Notes under the pieces: generated by a model
The model's input: only the letters and a program-made list of their open reading frames with translations
Database searches by the model: none
What the model was told of the DNA's origin: nothing
Source: an uncultured Mycoplasma sp.
Lineage (GTDB): Bacteria > Bacillota_I > Bacilli_A > RF39 > UBA660
Length of the DNA: 10,450 nucleotides
NCBI GenBank assembly: GCA_905209745.1
Contig: CAJLUG010000019.1
Coordinates: 1 to 10,450, forward strand
Direction: 5' to 3'
Translations under genes and position numbers: made by a program
Part shown: piece by piece, positions 6,566 to 10,450 of the stretch
Position numbering within the stretch: position 1 is the first letter of the stretch
Layout: each line of letters begins with the position of its first letter

Positions 6566-7274
6566 AATTTGCTTGTGTTACTTTTAATTCTAGTAATATT
6601 TCTAAGCATGGTTTTCCAGTTTCTTTTTCATAGTTACCACAGGCATGACCATAGAAACTATCAGCATCATCTTTCTTTAAGTACAATCCATCTTGGATTT
6701 TTGATTGGAAGTTTTCGCTGGTAACGGTTGAGTCTATTCTATATCTTCCACCGGATATCATATAATAGTCTATTCCTGGATCAAAAGTATAAAAGTCGGT
6801 TACTTTATAGTAATGACTATTTTCATACTCCCATTCTACTATAATTTGGAAGGTTGTTTCTTCATCCATTCCTAATTCTTCGGTTGTTGTAATAAAGTTT
6901 ACGACGAAAGGATATTCTACTCTTAAACTATTTACTAATTCTTCGGTTGTTTTTCCATCTAAAATATCTTTTCCTAAAAGTGTTGCTTCTGTTATTTCAA
7001 AGTCTACTTTGGCACTAACATCACTGTGATTAATAATATTAATTGTTTTTTCAAATGGTATCATTCCTGGTTTCATATCAGTTACTTCAATTTCTACTTT
7101 TTGGATTGCTCCATTTTCATCTGTAAAGTTTACATCCCAAGAGATAATACTACCACTTACGGATACATCGGCTCGAGAAATATACGTAAACCAGGCAAAG
7201 GTATTAATACCTAATAAGAAAATAATTAGAAAAAGGCTACGAATAATGGTCTTTTTTCGTTGCTTTTTATCCAT
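6564..7274 (-). CDS. TasA-like exported protein, probable SipW substrate
   Basis: Predicted exported structural or surface protein of 236 residues from ATG 7274. The N-terminus MDKKQRKKTIIRS is basic, the hydrophobic core spans 11-25, and GINTFAWFTYISRADVSVSG (22-41) closely follows the SipW-type signal consensus (TxAxF followed by a polar stretch and a first beta strand, SGSIISWDVNF), with cleavage expected around residue 27. The mature part has alternating strands, an MKPGMIPFEKTINIINHS segment (68-84) resembling the TasA/camelysin core, and two cysteines (212, 223) spaced for a disulfide. It is the last gene of the operon and directly follows the signal peptidase, the order seen in sipW-tasA loci. 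The frame extends upstream to 7325 with ATG, but that start would overlap the peptidase gene by 38 bases and spoil the signal peptide; ATG 7274 lies 13 bases past the peptidase stop and is probably translated by coupling, since its own SD is weak. Confidence 0.82.
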   Translation of the reverse strand: MDKKQRKKTIIRSLFLIIFLLGINTFAWFTYISRADVSVSGSIISWDVNFTDENGAIQKVEIEVTDMKPGMIPFEKTINIINHSDVSAKVDFEITEATLLGKDILDGKTTEELVNSLRVEYPFVVNFITTTEELGMDEETTFQIIVEWEYENSHYYKVTDFYTFDPGIDYYMISGGRYRIDSTVTSENFQSKIQDGLYLKKDDADSFYGHACGNYEKETGKPCLEILLELKVTQAN

Positions 7275-7287
7275 TGGTATAATTTCT

Positions 7288-7878
7288 TTAGATAATCTCC
7301 TCTTTATCGACATTGTTATCAACATCCTTTTTATCTTGTTTAATAGCAGTTATTGTATCTGCGATTTCTAAAAATATGACGGCAACTAAGGGAACAAAGA
7401 TTAGGAAGAAGAAGCCATATTGATTTTTTATGATATGATTGATTTCTGTAATTATGGGTATTTTCCCTACTACTTTTCCATAGATTTGATTTTCTTCAAT
7501 ACTAGGGTCTTTGGTACTATTGTTAATACCTTTTGTTATAAACTTCTTTTTGCCATTTTCTTCTTTTATTTCGATAATTCTATGGGTAACAATCTTACCA
7601 TTAACATCTAGTCTATTACCTAAATAAGTAATGTCATCCCCTACTTTTAACTCATCTTCTTGTATTTCTTTGATGGCTAGGACATCATGTACTTCATAGT
7701 CTGGTACCATACTTCCAGTTGCGACTGTAAAGATACGATATCCAAAAATACTTTTATTTCCGGATACTCTTTGAATAATGATAAATGACAAATATAAAAC
7801 CATAATAATTATAATGAGAGCTTTTATGATTTTATAGGGAATTTGGAAGTATTTACTATCTAGTATTTTTCTTATCAT
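7288..7878 (-). CDS. sipW: SipW-type (ER-type) signal peptidase I
   Basis: Membrane serine protease (S26B type) that removes signal peptides from exported TasA-like proteins. From ATG 7878 it has 196 residues, close to the roughly 190 of B. subtilis SipW. Membrane segments are at about 16-36 and 152-172, followed by a charged Lys/Asp-rich tail. The nucleophile is Ser56 in TVATGSMVPDY; the general base is His99 in GKIVTHRIIEI, where the bacterial type has Lys, so this is the ER-like Ser-His class. The later box KGINNSTKDP (116-125) supplies the expected conserved Asp124. An in-frame ATG at 7905 is unlikely, because GAGGAG lies eight bases before ATG 7878, which overlaps the previous gene's TGA as ATGA. 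That overlap means tight coupling to the DUF2357-like gene. The TasA-like gene follows 13 bases later. The gene symbol reflects the family; orthology to B. subtilis sipW is inferred from the motifs. Confidence 0.9.
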   Translation of the reverse strand: MIRKILDSKYFQIPYKIIKALIIIIMVLYLSFIIIQRVSGNKSIFGYRIFTVATGSMVPDYEVHDVLAIKEIQEDELKVGDDITYLGNRLDVNGKIVTHRIIEIKEENGKKKFITKGINNSTKDPSIEENQIYGKVVGKIPIITEINHIIKNQYGFFFLIFVPLVAVIFLEIADTITAIKQDKKDVDNNVDKEEII

Positions 7879-8993
7879 ATTTCTATCTCCTCTAGTATGT
7901 TCCATTTTTCGATGTAATTTTGTTGTTCTTTGTGTAATTTATCTAGTAAAATCTTTTTGATACGTTTTTGTTTTTCATTATTGGCATTTTTTATTAATTT
8001 TACTTGTTTATCAAAGATTTCTTTGATTTCATTTTCGGTAATCTCACTATTACTATCTAACATCGTATCGATCATTCTGGTAATCATCTGTGATAATACT
8101 CTATGCTCTGTTAGAGATTTTGATTCGTGATCTAATGATTTATTGGCCTGATACAACGATAGAAAGGCTTGATTATATTGTTTTTTTAATTCACTTTCAT
8201 CATAGTAATCTTTTTTATCTTTTTCACTTTTATTTTTCTCTTCATAACTTTGAATGTAATTCCATAAACTTTCTGCTTTTTGGAAGTTTGGGTTTTTTAA
8301 GATAACGTTTGTTTTTCTAATGGGAGAACGTACTGGAGGAACATGTAATTTAGATAATGTCTGCATAAGTTCTGTTCCTGTAAAGCCATCTAGTTGGACT
8401 TTAATTCTTTTTAATTTATCAGCGTAGGACTCTGTGTTATCTTTTTTTTCGGCTTCTAGTTTTTCTTCATTATAGGAATGAATTGTTAGATTCATTTCTA
8501 CTGTTTCTTCCCCTACTTGCGTATTTGCTTCATAGCTTAATTCTTTTTGATCTCTAAAGAAAGAAAAGTCTCCTGTTACTGCTCTTCTTTGGTCAAAGAA
8601 ATTTCTAGTGTTATTAATTAAGGTAAATACGAATCTATTTTCATAGGTATCTAGACTTTCTTCTTTATTTATATTTAAGATTTTGGATGGTTTTACATCG
8701 CCATTATCTTCTATTTTTTGAATGTAGTTTGTGTGTTGGGTTAAGTGAATAATACTTTCTACGGTTACTTTTTTGGATTTTTCTACTTTGACTACTTCTT
8801 CTTCATTGACAATAAAACGTTTAGGGTTCCTTAAGATATTGTCTAAGTATGGAAGTGTTTCATCTATTTTATCAATCCATTCGTAATCGTATTCTTGTTT
8901 TTCATAATCTTTTTTTACAGATAGAAGGGAATTTAAATTATTGACAAATACATCATTATTGGTCATCTCTTCTAATGTTTTTTCTTCATCCAT
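7875..8993 (-). CDS. DUF2357-like protein, partner of the adjacent McrB-like AAA+ ATPase
   Basis: Soluble, charged protein of 372 residues with no signal peptide or membrane segment. SLDTYENRFVFTLINN (113-128) matches the (D)TxENRFV signature of DUF2357 (COG1700-type) proteins, and SPIRKTNVILKNPNFQKAES (223-242) matches a second conserved block of the same group. Many DUF2357 proteins carry a C-terminal PD-(D/E)XK nuclease (DUF524); here the C-terminal 110 residues are helical and Lys/Glu-rich, and I see no such catalytic set, so it looks nuclease-free. Such proteins are commonly encoded beside McrB-like ATPases, as here, and may act as the ATPase's adaptor or regulator. GGAGGG lies seven bases before ATG 8993. 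The stop TGA overlaps the peptidase start. Molecular function is unknown; the DUF2357 call is by motif recollection and is moderately sure. Confidence 0.78.
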   Translation of the reverse strand: MDEEKTLEEMTNNDVFVNNLNSLLSVKKDYEKQEYDYEWIDKIDETLPYLDNILRNPKRFIVNEEEVVKVEKSKKVTVESIIHLTQHTNYIQKIEDNGDVKPSKILNINKEESLDTYENRFVFTLINNTRNFFDQRRAVTGDFSFFRDQKELSYEANTQVGEETVEMNLTIHSYNEEKLEAEKKDNTESYADKLKRIKVQLDGFTGTELMQTLSKLHVPPVRSPIRKTNVILKNPNFQKAESLWNYIQSYEEKNKSEKDKKDYYDESELKKQYNQAFLSLYQANKSLDHESKSLTEHRVLSQMITRMIDTMLDSNSEITENEIKEIFDKQVKLIKNANNEKQKRIKKILLDKLHKEQQNYIEKWNILEEIEI

Positions 8994-9020
8994 ATTATTC
9001 CCTCCTCTTATTCTTTATTT

Positions 9021-9029
9021 ATTATACCA
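9021..9029 (-). promoter_or_regulatory. Possible internal extended -10 promoter before the DUF2357-like gene
   Basis: On the minus strand TGG TATAAT (9029-9021) is a perfect extended -10 that overlaps the stop codon of the AAA+ gene. Transcription would start about 20 bases before ATG 8993. No convincing -35 is present at 16-18 bases, so it may be chance in AT-rich DNA or a weak secondary promoter. Confidence 0.35.
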
Positions 9030-10419
9030 TTTTCTTAAGTCTTAATAGATATTCTTTACATTCATTGAAGTTTTCTTTACCAAATGATTTATTTAAGAAA
9101 TCTATAAATCCATCGATTTCATCTCTGATATATGCTAAGTTTAATTGTTCAAATTTTCTTAAAATCTTTCTAGCAATATAATAATCTACTCCGTCTACTT
9201 CAGTACCACCACATTCTACATAGGTTGCGACAAAGTCTCTCATTTGTTTTACGATACGGTTACCGAAGGCGATACGGAAATGTTTAATGACATAGTCATC
9301 CATATCGTTTATTTTTTGTTCCATATCTTCTGATAATGGGTGTTTTTGTTTTGCTTCTCTAAATAAGCCTTCTAAGTAAGAACTATTGATATTCATTGCT
9401 TCGGTATCGATTGGGTCAAATGGTTGACCTTTATCGTTAATATCGATTGGCATAGCACGGTCGTATACTTTATCTGTAACGGCGAATGTTGAGTCATCGT
9501 TATTGATTGTTCCAATATACCACATGTTTCCTGGAATTTGTAGTTTACCATTTTTTAATTTCTTTGGATCGGTATCCCAACTACTTGGTACTAACTCAAT
9601 TATCCATTCATCACGAGATGGCATTTCTAGAATAGATAACATTTCGGCGAAATAATACTCGACACGGGCAATGTTCATCTCGTCTAGTACGGTTACATAT
9701 ACATCGTCTGTATATCCGGCAATATACATACCTTTTAAGACATCTGTTTCATTAAACTTCTTCGTGAACTCGTTGAAATAACCAAATAACTCGGTACGGT
9801 CTCTCCAAGATGGTTGAACTGATGCGATAATAGCGTCTCTCTTGATAAATTTTCCCCAAGCATAGGCTAAGGAAGTTTTACCGGTACCAGAAATACCTTG
9901 TAATATTACTAACTTTGTTGCAGATAAGGATGAGATAAATAAGCGAATCATCTTGGTTGTGTAATATAGTTTTAGTTTAGAGGCAGCAAAGTTTCTAAAA
10001 TGTTCTACTAATTCTTCTAGAGTAAAGGTATTATTGTAGTTTTGGATTTTGTAATCTCTATACTCAATATCTATGGCATGTAGTTTAGAGAAACGATATT
10101 TACTTTCATCTTCATCTTCTAATGCTTCTACTTCATCTTTACTTTCTTCTTTCAATATCTCTGCTTCATCAGTTGGTGACTCGTTTGGCTTTAATCCTAA
10201 TTGTGATACTTTCATGGCAAGGATATCTTCTTTTTCCTTTACTAAGTCAGTCACTTTTTTATTTAATTCAGCAATTTCATTTAACATTGATTCTTGTTCT
10301 ACTAACGTTTTTCTAAATCTTATATATTTTCTAATAATAAACCAGAATATTAATAATATCAATGCTAGTAATATTACTAATACAACAATCGCAACTACTA
10401 CTAATACCCATTCGGACAT
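9022..10419 (-). CDS. Membrane-anchored McrB-like AAA+ ATPase (AAA_5/dynein-related clade)
   Basis: Nucleotide-driven motor of 465 residues. Residues 5-29 are one strongly hydrophobic N-terminal helix followed by a basic patch (RKYIRFRK), so the ATPase should face the cytoplasm from the membrane. Residues 36-72 look like a coiled coil and 78-107 an acidic linker. The AAA+ core starts near 150: Walker A GISGTGKTS (175-183), a conserved block PSWRDRTELFGYFNEF (203-218), Walker B VTVLDEMN (242-249) with Asp246 and Glu247, and sensor 1 YIGTINNDDST (301-311), followed by DRAMP with Arg321 as a candidate arginine finger. GTINNDDST corresponds to the McrB-type MNxxD signature. No nuclease or DNA-binding domain is visible. 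ATG 10419 is the only reasonable start; its SD is weak (AAGTGA). The DUF2357-like gene follows after 28 bases. The promoter is outside the window or within its last 30 bases. Confidence 0.9.
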   Translation of the reverse strand: MSEWVLVVVAIVVLVILLALILLIFWFIIRKYIRFRKTLVEQESMLNEIAELNKKVTDLVKEKEDILAMKVSQLGLKPNESPTDEAEILKEESKDEVEALEDEDESKYRFSKLHAIDIEYRDYKIQNYNNTFTLEELVEHFRNFAASKLKLYYTTKMIRLFISSLSATKLVILQGISGTGKTSLAYAWGKFIKRDAIIASVQPSWRDRTELFGYFNEFTKKFNETDVLKGMYIAGYTDDVYVTVLDEMNIARVEYYFAEMLSILEMPSRDEWIIELVPSSWDTDPKKLKNGKLQIPGNMWYIGTINNDDSTFAVTDKVYDRAMPIDINDKGQPFDPIDTEAMNINSSYLEGLFREAKQKHPLSEDMEQKINDMDDYVIKHFRIAFGNRIVKQMRDFVATYVECGGTEVDGVDYYIARKILRKFEQLNLAYIRDEIDGFIDFLNKSFGKENFNECKEYLLRLKKMV

Positions 10420-10450
10420 TTTAAAGTCACTTTTATAAAACTGAATAATA

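Noticed and set aside
7275..7325. ATG at 7325 as start of the TasA-like protein
   Set aside because: It would overlap the peptidase gene by 38 bases and put 17 extra residues before the signal peptide; ATG 7274 gives a normal signal peptide.
6564..10419. A classical McrBC restriction system
   Set aside because: The ATPase has no N-terminal DNA-recognition domain and the partner has the DUF2357 signature without a visible PD-(D/E)XK nuclease, so the core of McrBC is missing.
1..10450. CRISPR arrays, tRNA or rRNA genes, insertion sequences, prophage genes
   Set aside because: I saw no regular direct repeats, no tRNA-like cloverleaf sequence, no transposase or integrase and no inverted-repeat borders; the window is nearly filled by the genes listed.

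Overview
The window is AT-rich DNA from a low-GC Gram-positive bacterium (Bacillota). Supporting features are strong AGGAGG-type ribosome binding sites, extended -10 promoters (TGGTATAAT), short hairpin-plus-T-run terminators, a lipoprotein with a lipobox, and an ER-type SipW signal peptidase next to TasA-like exported proteins. TGG encodes Trp throughout and one gene ends in TGA, so the standard bacterial code is used. The overall look recalls uncultured gut Bacilli (RF39/Erysipelotrichales-like), but I cannot place it by alignment.

Layout. All genes but one run on the minus strand. Read in transcription order (right to left), the first block (10419-6564) is a tight four-gene operon. It encodes a membrane-anchored McrB-like AAA+ ATPase, a DUF2357-like protein, a SipW-type signal peptidase and a TasA-like exported protein, and it ends at a two-way terminator (6541-6565). 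A second TasA-like exported protein (5940-6539, plus strand) converges on that terminator. This gene is divergent from a lipoprotein gene (5042-5851, minus), and their two promoters overlap. The lipoprotein gene has its own terminator (5014-5036).

Next comes a unit with a strong promoter (4935-4963): a PlsC-type acyltransferase followed by a seven-helix hybrid histidine kinase, closed by a terminator at 1971-1997. The next unit pairs an S4-less RluA-type pseudouridine synthase with a SAM-dependent methyltransferase whose gene overlaps it, closed by a terminator at 369-393. The left edge holds the 5' part of a gene for a single-pass membrane protein with an Ala/Pro-rich tail.

How it fits together. 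The two TasA-like proteins are the probable substrates of the SipW-type peptidase, giving a small surface-protein or fibre export module. The unusual point is that this module is translationally coupled to an AAA+/DUF2357 pair. That pair resembles the motor-plus-partner logic of McrBC-type systems, but here the ATPase is tethered to the membrane and no nuclease is visible. This operon is the best candidate for an undescribed system. The remaining genes look like ordinary housekeeping or signalling genes.
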